The notes beneath the pieces were generated by a model. It ran no database searches. It had not been told where the DNA came from and saw nothing but the letters and a program-made list of their open reading frames with translations. Made by a program: the position numbers and the translations under genes. A stretch of DNA of 64,000 nucleotides from Styela clava. Lineage: Eukaryota; Chordata; Ascidiacea; Stolidobranchia; Styelidae. Location of the stretch: assembly GCF_964204865.1 (NCBI RefSeq), contig NC_135264.1, positions 5,114,001-5,178,000 of the forward strand, written 5' to 3'. Position 1 is the first letter of the stretch, and each line of letters opens with the position of its first letter. Below are positions 54,669 to 64,000 of the stretch, in pieces.

Positions 54669-55825
54669 TAGTGGTGTCAAACACATGGGTTTTCGAGAGC
54701 CGCATTGCATTTTGAAAATTGTAAAAGGGGCCGCAAACAGTTTTTGATAATGTATACTTGAAAGATAGTTTCAGTTTGTGACATACATTGTGATGCAACT
54801 AAACAGTTGAATTAAGTTTTATTATTTTCTTCAATTTCAAATGCAATTACATATTAATATTTGCATTCCACTATTATTGCAAGTTACTGTATTTTTTACA
54901 AAAGATCATAAAATTCTATTTACAACCATCAAAATCATTTTTGAACAAGCTTTGGATAAGGAAAGAATAATACATACACTTAATCGAAATATATGGACCT
55001 AAAATTGACAAAAATACTACAATATAAACTCAATGTTTTTTTAATTACATTTGTCCTGACGTTTGGCATCTTTTATGTGTCACCAGCATACTAAGGCCAG
55101 GCTGAAATGATTTTATAGTACCAACTCTAACTCACGAGGTCACATGATCATGGGTTAATCTGGATCTTTGCGAATGCTTAAATAATTCCAGTAATGCAAA
55201 AAAGTTACTTTTATCATTTCATGTATAGATCAGTAAAAAAACAAATGACAGATTTTTTCGACAAGACATTTCGCGCCACATTGCGTGGCATAGGATTGCT
55301 TGAATTATTATTGATTTTTAATAACTAAGTCGTTGTATAATTATATTAATATACAAACACATGGAAACTTTCTGTTCGAAGTTGCTCTTCGAATTTGTCA
55401 TATTGACTGCTGAGCTTATTGTGTTTTTTCATTGTACTGATGGAAATATGACAAATTAAACAGAATTCTTCTTTGCTTCAGAATTTTTTGAAATGCAGAA
55501 ATATTGCAACTCTATTTTCTTCGAAAATGCCACCTTCTTCATGCGTACTTGCGTTTAATTTATTCACTCAAGTGTTTTATTCAAGTATTCTTTTGCTAGC
55601 TTGATGTGTATTCTTAATTGGGTCAAAATGTGAACAAAAAAAATTGATTTTCCAAAACTACTTTCAGTAAATTGTTTTCTGTGTGAATAATCAATTTCAC
55701 TTTAAAAGGTTTGAAAAATCTATTACATTTAGATAAAAAAAACTTCCAAAATACTATTAGAATTATTGTTAGGCGTTCGAGGGCCGCACTGGAAGTTCTC
55801 TGGGGCCGCGAGTTTGACATCCCTG
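54669..55825. mobile_element. hAT element nested in unit A (1157 bp)
   Basis: The ends are TAGTGGTGTCAAACACATGG and, reversed, CAGGGATGTCAAACTCGC. The 8-bp flanks GAGTAGAT and GTCTAGAT match at six positions. GAGAGCCGCATTGC and GAGGGCCGCACTGG lie just inside. No transposase. The same insertion is present in unit B. Confidence 0.8.
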
Positions 55826-56214
55826 GTCTAGATTAAAGTTGGCTAAAATATATAACAGTATTTTATCGTGTATCATGACTATACCCTTTCCTGAATTTCT
55901 TCTATAGTACTACCAAAAGTTGATGAACCAAATATAACACAGGTGTAGTGAGTGACCCGTAATCCTCATTTTCCAAAGCTGTTTTAAGTATGTCTGACGT
56001 GTTTTGTGCCCATTTACAAACAAAACCGCTTATGGAATCTTACGCTTTGGAATTTTTAGTTATTTCCTCAAGCCCTGCAAGATATGGGGGCCATACACAA
56101 CTCTACCGGAGGGTCAAATGTGTTTGCATGCCTCTATAGGTTGTTCTTCTATTGCAAACATTTATGGAGTACTCTAATTATATTCCTTGGAATCACACTG
56201 TCACTGATATGTCG

Positions 56215-56430
56215 CCAGACTTCTGATATCTCTCCTCTGCTAGTTGTCCTGTGAATAAATAATATGAAATTGAGGTTAGACGAATAGTTGAAAGTTTTGC
56301 TTTATGTCGGCTTAATTTTTTGATTGATATACTCACTATTTTTGCTGTTGCTTCTTGTGCTACAGGAGTCTCACAATGCTTAGACAGGTTTGTCCACAAC
56401 TTCCACATCTGAAGAAAGAGAGGAGATTTA
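56215..56430 (-). pseudogene. Possible minus-strand exon remnants in the P-like element
   Basis: Minus strand: acceptor TTTCTTCAG then MWKLWTNLSKHCETPVAQEA, donor ATA|gtgagt; then acceptor TTATTCACAG and GEISEVWRHISDSVIPRN in one frame. The unit B counterpart (59880-60095) has a stop in the first block but keeps the second open. The joins between blocks are not in a consistent phase. The family is not recognised and chance is possible. Confidence 0.3.
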
Positions 56431-57322
56431 TTAATTTTCGTTAAGAATAAATAAAGCAGTCTATATGATTTAGAATGAAAAAGATAATAAATCCAATATC
56501 TCATGTTTTATGTAAAAAATGTTTTACTGAATTTGGTATATAAACCAATTAATAAAGGGTTCAGTCAGAAAATTACAAGCATTCGTGGCTCCAAATACTT
56601 GAGAGATCAGACTATACAATATAGTCCGGTATGAGTGAATGTTAGGTGAACTTGTTAACCCTTTGATTCAATACGCAAATAAAAGTGAATGAGCAATAGT
56701 AAGTTACAGCGATGAGTATATATCCTCACTGATTAAAAAAAATCTAAATGAAGGTGCATGAACTATTTGAAACCATAAGGGGTAACTAAATATGCAATTT
56801 CGGCAAATGGGCAACTACGTACCGTACTGAATTAATAACTTCGTAGAATTTGACAAAAGCTGGTTTTCCCACATGTACTTAACAGTGCGATGCCCGGGTG
56901 TGATATACAACAATGGTATTTACCTTACCTTTTTCCAATTTCTTTTTACCTCAACCTTCCAAAATATCATTAAAATCGACAACAACTGTCAAAGCAGGCA
57001 CGAACACCATTCGTGCTATGCCTTGAAAGCAGCACACATCCGCTCGTTTTCGTCTCGTCCAAGTATGTGCATTGGAGCGTGCTATCAGATACGATCTTCG
57101 GCCAAAAATGCCGGAGTTGCGCATCATGTTGTTTAATGTCATTGGTTTTCCGCTCGCTTTTGCTACTCGGCGTCTTTTTTACGTGTAGTACCTGCCTTTT
57201 TGCGCCTGTAACGAAACAAAATAATCTCTATATCTAAGAAGTTTTGCTTACTTGGAAAGCTGGAATAACAGGCAAGCTGTAAGGAGCAATTCTGGACATC
57301 ATAGACGTTTTTTTTTATCAGA

Positions 57323-57394
57323 GAAGATTACAAACGCGATAGCGGAAAGATTTGTGTGGAACATTTTGCAGATAATGACAAAGTTCAAAGTTAG
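57323..57394 (+). pseudogene. THAP zinc-finger C-terminal fragment (unit B)
   Basis: Reads EDYKRDSGKICVEHFADNDK and a stop. The Cys and His of the THAP motif are kept, with two substitutions relative to unit A. Confidence 0.6.
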
Positions 57395-58318
57395 TAATTT
57401 TAATGTTTGCGCCTAATCATTGAAATTTCATTTAAAGAGGGTGTCATACAAAACTGTGCTGCGATACAATTCCATAACACAAAGTTTGCACCTATCGAAC
57501 TTGCTTTTGTAGGTGAATTTATTAGACATATTACATATTCAGTTAATCGTAGGTAACATTGCTGGTACATAATGCATCGTAGATAGGTTTGTTTAAATTT
57601 AGGAATTTAGCTCATAGCCCACTAATTAATATTATCTTCTATGCAGGAGGTTGCAGGGCTGAATTCAACTTGCAGCCTTACCGATCACCTGACGATGCTC
57701 ATTTAGTTTGGCTCGAGCAAGTCTTCTTAAAATGCTTGTGTGGGTGGAAACTACCTATATTTTTTGCCTTCCTCCGATTTTAGACAAATTTATTCTGAGG
57801 AATTTCGCATATAATTCTCACTGATTGTTGGCTGTTTATAATTCCTATTGATTGTGAATTCTGATTATAACAATGAGTTGAAATTTTTTTTACCTAATTT
57901 ACTGGCACCTTTTTCTTGTCAATACACCAAGCTGAGGTAATAAACATGACAATACATTTATGTCATCTGGAAGCAGAATATGCACACTAATTAATAGTTT
58001 GGCACATTGAGATAATACATCATGACAGAAAATACAAGTTAAAGATATGTATGACCATCACATGGTAATTAAAATTAAAAAAAATTAATAGGGGCTGTGG
58101 AGTATGGAAAGTTCAAGACAAAGAAAAGAACAAATGTTCATAGCTCATGAACTCTCAATTTTGCCTCCATTTCTTTGCGAAGGCCAATATATTTCGAGTG
58201 GCTGAATTGGTTTACCTTTATGATAGCAACGATTTTGTATTTAATATAGCGAGATTATTTCAATTTAATTGAAGTGATATAATTTCCCAAAGCAATGCTT
58301 GAATCGTCTAGAATAGAT

Positions 58319-59505
58319 CAGTGGTGTCAAACTCATGGGTTTTCGAGAGCCGCATTGCATTTTGAAAATTGTAAAAAGAGCCGCAAACAGTTTTTGATAA
58401 TGTATACTTAAAAGATATTTTTAAGATAGTTTTAGTTTGTGACATATATTGTGATGCAACTAAACAGTTGGATTAAGTTTTATTATTTTCTTCAATTTCA
58501 AATGCAATTACATATTAATATTTGCATTCCACTATTATTGCAACATTTGCAAGTTACAGTATTTATTATAAAAAATCGTAAAATTCTATGTACAACCATC
58601 AAAATCATTTTTGAACAAGCTTTGAATAAGGAAAGAATAATACATACACTAAAAATAACTTAATCTAAATATATGAACCTAAAATTAACAAAAATACTAC
58701 AGTATAAACTCAATGTTTTAATAATTACATTTGTCCTGGCGTTTGGCATCTTTTTTGTGTCACCAGCATACTAAGGCCAGTCTGAAATGATTTTATAGTA
58801 CCAACTCTAACTAACGAGGCCACATGATCATGGGTTTATCTGGATCTTTACGAATGTTTAATTAATTCCAGTAATGCAAAAAAGTTACTTTTATCATTTC
58901 ATGTATAGATCAGTAAAAAAACAAATGACAGATTTTTTCGACAAGACATTTCGCACTACATTGCGTGGCATAGGATTGCTTGAATTATTATTGATATTGA
59001 TTTTTAGTAACTAAGTCGTTGTATAATTATATTAATATACAAACACATGGAAATTTTCTGTTCGAAGTTGGTCTTCGAATTTGTCATATTGACTGCTGAG
59101 CTTATTGTGTTTTTTGATTGTATTGACGGAAATATGACAAATTAAACAATGTGCTTCAGAATTTTATGAAGAGCAGAAATGTTACAACTCCCATTTTCTT
59201 CGAAAATGCCACCTTCTTCATGTACTTTGCGTTTAATTTAATTACTCAAGTGTTTTATTCAAGTATTCTTTTGCTAGCTTGATGTGTATTCTTAATTGGG
59301 TCAAAATGTGGACAAAAAAATTAATATTCCAAAACTACTTTCAGTAAATTGTTTTCTGTGTGAATAATCAATTTCACTTTAGAAGGTTTGAAAAATCTAT
59401 TACATTTAGATAAAAAAAAAAACTTCAAAAATGCTATTACAATTATTGTTAAGCGTTCGAGGGCCGCACTGGAAGTTCTCTGGGACCGCGAGTTTGAGAC
59501 CCCTG
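58319..59505. mobile_element. hAT element nested in unit B
   Basis: Starts CAGTGGTGTCAAACTCATGG and ends GTTTGAGACCCCTG, with flanks GAATAGAT and GTCTAGAT. It occupies the same site as the hAT in unit A, so it was inserted before the 3.7 kb duplication. Confidence 0.82.
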
Positions 59506-60851
59506 GTCTAGATTGAAGTTGTTCAAAAAATATATGATAGTATTTTATCATGAATGATGGTTTTCCCCCTTCCGGAATTTCTTCTATAGTACTACCAAAA
59601 GTTGATGAACCAAATATAACACAGGTGCAGTGAGGTACCCGTAATCCTCATTTCCAAAGCTGTTTTAAGTATGTCTGGCGTGTTTTGTGCCTTTTTACAA
59701 ATAAGACCGCTTATGCAATCTTATACGCTTTGGAATTTTTAGTTATTTTCCCCAAGCCCTGCAGGATGTGGGGGCCATACACAACTCTACCGGAGGGTCA
59801 AATGTCTTTGCATGCCTCCATAGGTTGTTTTTCTATTGCAATTTTCTATTTTCAATTGCATTATATTTCTTGGAATCACACTGTCACTGATATGTCGCCA
59901 GACTTCTGATATCTCCCCGTCTGCTATAGTTGTCCTGTGTATAAATAATAGGAAATTGAGATTAGACGAATAGTTGAAAGTTTTGCTTTATGTCGGCTTA
60001 ATTTCTTGATTGATATACTTACTATTTCTGCTATTGCCTCTTGTGCTGCAAGAGTCTCACAATGCTTAGACAGGTTTGTCCACAACTTTCACATCTGAAG
60101 AAAGAGAGGAGATTTATTAATTTTCGTTAAGAATAAATAAAGCAGTCTATATGATTCAGAATGGAAAAGCTAATAAATCCAATATCTCATGTTTTATTTA
60201 AAAAATATTTTACTGAATTTGGTATATAAACCAACTAATAAAAGGGTTCAGTCAGAAAATTACAAGCATTCGTGGCTCCAAATACTTGAGAAATCAGACT
60301 ATACAATATAGACCGGTATGAGTGAAATGTTAGGTGAACTTGTTAACACTTTGATTCAATACGCAAATAAAAGTGAATGCGTAATAGTATGTTACAATGA
60401 GCAGCAATCAACAATGAGTATATATCCTCACTGATTAAAAAAATCTAACTGGAGGTGCATGAACTATTTGAAACCATAAGGGGTAAGTAAATATGTAATT
60501 TCGGCAAATGGGCAACTACGTACCGTACTGAATTAATAACTTCGTAGTATTTGACAAAGGCTGGCTTTCCCACATGTACTTAACAGTGCGATGCCCGGGT
60601 GTGATATACAACAATAGTATTCACCTTACCTTTTACCAATTTCTTTTTACCCCAACTTTCAAAAATATCATTAAAATCGACAACACCTGTCAAAGCAGGC
60701 ACGAACACCATTCGTGCTACGCCTTGGAAGCAGCACACATCCGCTCGTTTTCGGCTCGTCAAGTATGTGCATTGGAGCGTGCTATCGAATACGATCTTCG
60801 GACAAAAATGCCGGAGTTGCGCATCATGTTGTTTAATGTCATTGGTCAAAT

Positions 60852-62064
60852 CAAGAGGCAAAAAGCCTTCTCAGCTCGGCCACAATATTTATTGTATAAA
60901 TCTCAAAACGTCTATCCTTCCTCTGTGTTGGTTTTCGTTTTTCACAAAGATACTATAGCAAGAATTGAAAGGATTATATTAATTTCACTGCACATTGGCG
61001 CATATATAATTATTCCTCATATTTTATGATGGGTTAGCATGGACTTACTTGAGCCTAGTGAAAAATTTATTAAAACCAAATAAAACTTACTTATAAATGA
61101 TATATACACTTATTATCTTGAGTGAATTGTCAATTCGATAAGTTACTAAATTAAACTCGGAATTCCATAGAATGAGACAATACGAGTTCATGATGAATGG
61201 CGAATTGCATACCGCATTTGATATGAAATTTCCAATTTCGGTAACAGCCATGGGACCAGGGACAATAGTGGTCGCTGTAGGTAAAAGCATTAGTAAGAGT
61301 GATTATGCATGACTCATGCAGCATGAGGGACAGTGTATTGTTGACTCTCGACAGACGCTACTCAGCAGGGTATTTACTGGAATATATACCAGTCATTCTG
61401 TGTGATATAGTAGGTCGGGGGAAGTCGGACCCGCTAACATATAATTTAGAATAACTTTCCTAGTAACACCGCCAATAAAATCGTTCCATGTGGGTTTGAT
61501 GCGCCTAACTCCCAGCAAATTTGCCGCAAAACTTCATCGTTACCATGGCAACCAATAGGAAGTTACGTACGATTTTGGGCTAAAAAAATATGGGGGTAAG
61601 TTAGCCACTTCGTGGGTAATACGGTCACACAACAGAATAAGCCCAAAGTCTGCTCATAAGTCTTCACTCAGTGCCTAGACCTCTAAGAAACAATTTTTTT
61701 TTTTTTTTAAAAACTTTTTCATTAAATTTATTGTGGTGTTCATCTTACCCCTGGAGATGAGATGCTAGAGCGAGAATGTACATCATGATGAAATTACCAA
61801 CTTTTATTCAAACTAATAATTTTCAAGTCCAAATAAATGAATGAGGCCTATTTCAGTAAAACACAACAATGATTGCTTTATATTACCTTAAATTAGAATG
61901 GCAAAATTAAGCAAAACACAAACATCACATCAGAAAGTAATATATACACATCAATTCAATATTCGACATCATAAATGTTTCATATTAAATATCATTGAAC
62001 CTTTCTAGAAAACGAATGGTGAAAAGAAATTCAATGTTGACTAGCTGCTCTACAATAAATTCTG
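60852..62064. other. Flank between the P-like element and the pogo transposase
   Basis: No gene recognised. Motifs of the form GGGGTAAG lie at about 61592 and, reversed, 61746, and again at about 63796 on the far side of the transposase gene. They may be subterminal motifs of that element. Confidence 0.4.
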
Positions 62065-63762
62065 TTAGTTACAATCATTACATTTGAACCTCACTACAAA
62101 CTTTCCGTATACCCCAGCACAAATATCATGGAACCATTTTTGACAAATTTCACATTGAATCCAACCTTCTTCCTCCTCATCATCGAAAAAATTTCCCTCA
62201 CAAATACCACAAATATTTTCTAATAATTCTCTTCCTACCACTTTCACTTTTTTCTTAAGCAACTTCTTCACTTGTGTGCTTTGACCTGAACTTGACTGAC
62301 CTGAACTATGATTTCCTGAGTTGCTGGCTTCATTAAGTGCTGAAAGTTCTTTTCTATAATTTTCGCTAGTAAGAACTCTGGACCCTGTTTCGATAGACTT
62401 CTTTCGTGGTGGCTTGCTTTTACGAGACACTTTTGGGTAAGGCTGAATATCATCAAATGATCTCTCATTAACAGGAACTTCTTCATTTACTGGTACTATA
62501 CCACTTGTAGAAGGTGATGAATCCATCACAATACCAGAAACATCAGTGGTTTCAGCAGGAGCATAAGCATGCTCTGGAATCTGATCTTTATCCAATGGAT
62601 AAATACCTGTTGCTTTGAATGCCAAAACAGCATTTTTCAGAGTACATATTTTCATGTACGCTTCACAAAAAAGAGTTGGGAAATTGAATCTGGTCAAACC
62701 AACCCCCGGATTGTTCCTCATGTGAACTCGCACAGCTTCCTTATAATAGTCCTTCAAGGGTTTAAAATGAAGTTTATCCAAAGGTTGCAGATAATGACTT
62801 GTATGTGGGGGCAAACTGACAATTTCAATGTTGTTGTTGGCTGCAAAATCCAGCACTTCGATGCTACGCGTGTGTGAGCCATGTCCATCTAGTATTAGTA
62901 CAACTTTTTCAGATGATATCTTTTTGTTAGCATTGAAATGCTGGATCCAATCCAAAAATATTTCTTTGTTCATATAGCCGGACTCACTATACTTGACAAC
63001 AGTGCCAGGTGGCATACCTTGCTGCAGAAGAGGATTAACCCGTTTACCTTTGTATATAACCATTGGTGGAACATAATCACCTACAGCGTTTACAGCCATG
63101 ACAACTGTCTGAGATAGTCCACGCTCACCACTTGTTATTTGACTCGAATACCTTGAACCTTTGAGGCCAACAATATTTTTTACTCCAGGCACTAAACTCA
63201 AACCTGTCTCGTCTGCATTATAAATTCGAGAAGGATCTCCAAACACAGAATTTTCCAGCATGGTGCTCTCTAATAAATCAAAAAATTTGTTGACAATTGG
63301 CCTATTGAGATGAACTGCTCGCTGAATTGAAAGTGACTGTGGCTTACGAATTGTGAGTAGGTCATTGTGCCTTTTGCGAAATCCACCCCACCAGTCCATC
63401 CCTGCCATTTTAGTTTCTTTTGAGAATCTGTGGGGCAAATCATTGATGATCGCAAATTCATATGCGAGTTTTCTGATATCATTGACAGTTAATGGGAAAC
63501 CACGCCTTTCAAACTCCAATATGTGGTTTATTAGATAAAGTTCATTTTTATCCCCCAATACGGAGCATTTGCCCAGATGATTTGACCCAGTCGGTTTTCG
63601 TAGCTTTCCTGACACATGACGAGAAAGAGTTGTTCTTGGCACATTGTATGCTAGAGCTATTGACTTAATTTTCCCTCCTTTTATAACTTCTTTAACTGCA
63701 GTTTCCATATTTTCTGTATTCCAACTACCTCTAGAAGTAGTTCTTTTATAATTTCTTGGCAT
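62065..63762 (-). CDS. Pogo/jerky-type DDE transposase with C-terminal PHD finger, intact
   Basis: Single-exon 565-residue protein from ATG at 63762 to TAA. The N-terminus has a Psq/CENP-B-type helix-turn-helix (VIKGGKIKSIALAYNVPRTT, residues about 28-47), then a CENP-B-like second DNA-binding region ending MDWWGGFRKRH. The DDE_1 catalytic core shows the three acidic sites: Asp in YNADETGLSLVP, Asp in VLILDGHGSHT and Asp in HYLQPLDKLHF. Residues about 517-564 form a PHD-type zinc finger (CGICEG...CEICQKWFHDIC...CNDC). It catalyses cut-and-paste transposition, normally at TA sites, or is a domesticated derivative. No frame damage is visible. Clear terminal inverted repeats were not found, and the right flank reaches the window end. 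Confidence 0.93.
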   Translation of the reverse strand: MPRNYKRTTSRGSWNTENMETAVKEVIKGGKIKSIALAYNVPRTTLSRHVSGKLRKPTGSNHLGKCSVLGDKNELYLINHILEFERRGFPLTVNDIRKLAYEFAIINDLPHRFSKETKMAGMDWWGGFRKRHNDLLTIRKPQSLSIQRAVHLNRPIVNKFFDLLESTMLENSVFGDPSRIYNADETGLSLVPGVKNIVGLKGSRYSSQITSGERGLSQTVVMAVNAVGDYVPPMVIYKGKRVNPLLQQGMPPGTVVKYSESGYMNKEIFLDWIQHFNANKKISSEKVVLILDGHGSHTRSIEVLDFAANNNIEIVSLPPHTSHYLQPLDKLHFKPLKDYYKEAVRVHMRNNPGVGLTRFNFPTLFCEAYMKICTLKNAVLAFKATGIYPLDKDQIPEHAYAPAETTDVSGIVMDSSPSTSGIVPVNEEVPVNERSFDDIQPYPKVSRKSKPPRKKSIETGSRVLTSENYRKELSALNEASNSGNHSSGQSSSGQSTQVKKLLKKKVKVVGRELLENICGICEGNFFDDEEEEGWIQCEICQKWFHDICAGVYGKFVVRFKCNDCN

Positions 63763-64000
63763 ATTTTCAATTGTCTGTTAAAAAAAAAAGTGAATGGGGT
63801 AAGATGGAATTTTACACCAGGACTACCTGCTAGTAGCCATGAAAATATTTATGGCAATGAGAGTGCATTTATCCTGTGTGGCAAAAGAGTATAAAATATA
63901 AATGAATAATTATATTCAACTCTCAAAGACGAAGGTCCATTATTATTTTCACAAGGCTAAATAATAAAAAAACATCCCCTCCCCCCAGCTCAAAACCCAC

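Larger units (their letters stand above)
53464..57145 (+). repeat. Tandem 3.7 kb duplication, unit A
   Basis: Starts TTTTCCGCTCGCTTTTGCTA and ends GTTTAATGTCATTGG. Unit B repeats it throughout at an offset of 3682 bases at the start and about 3701 near the end, with small indels and scattered substitutions. Confidence 0.92.
53224..60844. mobile_element. P-superfamily-like transposon with internal tandem duplication
   Basis: The left end CAATGACATTAAACAACATG (22 bp perfect, then about 130 bp of weaker similarity) is the reverse complement of the right end at 60823-60844. Perfect 7-bp flanks GTCAAAT occur at 53217-53223 and 60845-60851. The left end holds two tandem copies of a 123-bp unit (from 53224 and 53347). 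The body is duplicated: 53464-57145 and 57146-60845. THAP-like coding remnants in both units, with the 7-bp duplication, point to the P/Galileo superfamily. No complete transposase frame remains. Confidence 0.8.
57146..60845 (+). repeat. Tandem 3.7 kb duplication, unit B
   Basis: Second copy of unit A, ending at the right terminal repeat of the element. The junction at 57145/57146 joins a right-terminus sequence directly to the body start, without a left terminal repeat between. Confidence 0.92.

Overview
This 64 kb window is AT-rich, intron-rich animal DNA. Genes have short exons with GT/AG introns, AATAAA poly(A) signals and many small DNA transposons. MEK and nicalin orthologues make it metazoan. 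The short MEK proline-rich insert, the abundance of hAT-type MITEs and the CCGGTACC-rich tracts suggest an invertebrate, plausibly an ascidian tunicate; the species is inference.

Layout. 351-5294 (+): the 3' nine exons of a MEK1/2 (MAP2K) kinase gene. 8224-16121 (-): a two-exon RimJ/RimL-type GNAT acetyltransferase. Its 7.3 kb intron is filled by a 4.6 kb element with ~280 bp inverted termini (itself carrying a 1.6 kb hAT) and by a second, 1.4 kb hAT. 16402-26435: a 10.0 kb foldback-like element with an 8-bp target duplication and arms made of 173/191-bp tandem repeats. 27513-30713 (+): an intronless 1066-residue protein with a polymerase-beta-type nucleotidyltransferase centre of the GlnD/DUF294 kind, followed by a helical-repeat-like tail. 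31714-40055 (+): nicalin (NCLN), 13 exons, 561 residues. 42425-50338 (+): a ten-exon gene for an unrecognised basic, Pro-rich protein of 495 residues. 51.6-53.2 kb: a duplicated segment, one copy of which is split by a MITE (filled and empty sites side by side). 53224-60844: a P-superfamily-like transposon with 22-bp perfect inverted termini, a 7-bp target duplication and THAP-domain remnants. Its ~3.7 kb body is tandemly duplicated, and each copy carries the same nested hAT. 62065-63762 (-): an intact pogo/jerky-type DDE transposase with a C-terminal PHD finger.

The host genes do not form an operon or a shared pathway. MEK is MAPK signalling, nicalin is the ER membrane multipass-translocon (BOS) complex, the GNAT is small-molecule or protein N-acetylation, and the nucleotidyltransferase protein is undescribed. 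The transposons give most of the window's unusual structure, and several can be ordered in time by nesting. All exon coordinates were derived by hand from splice sites and reading-frame continuity; no database search was possible.
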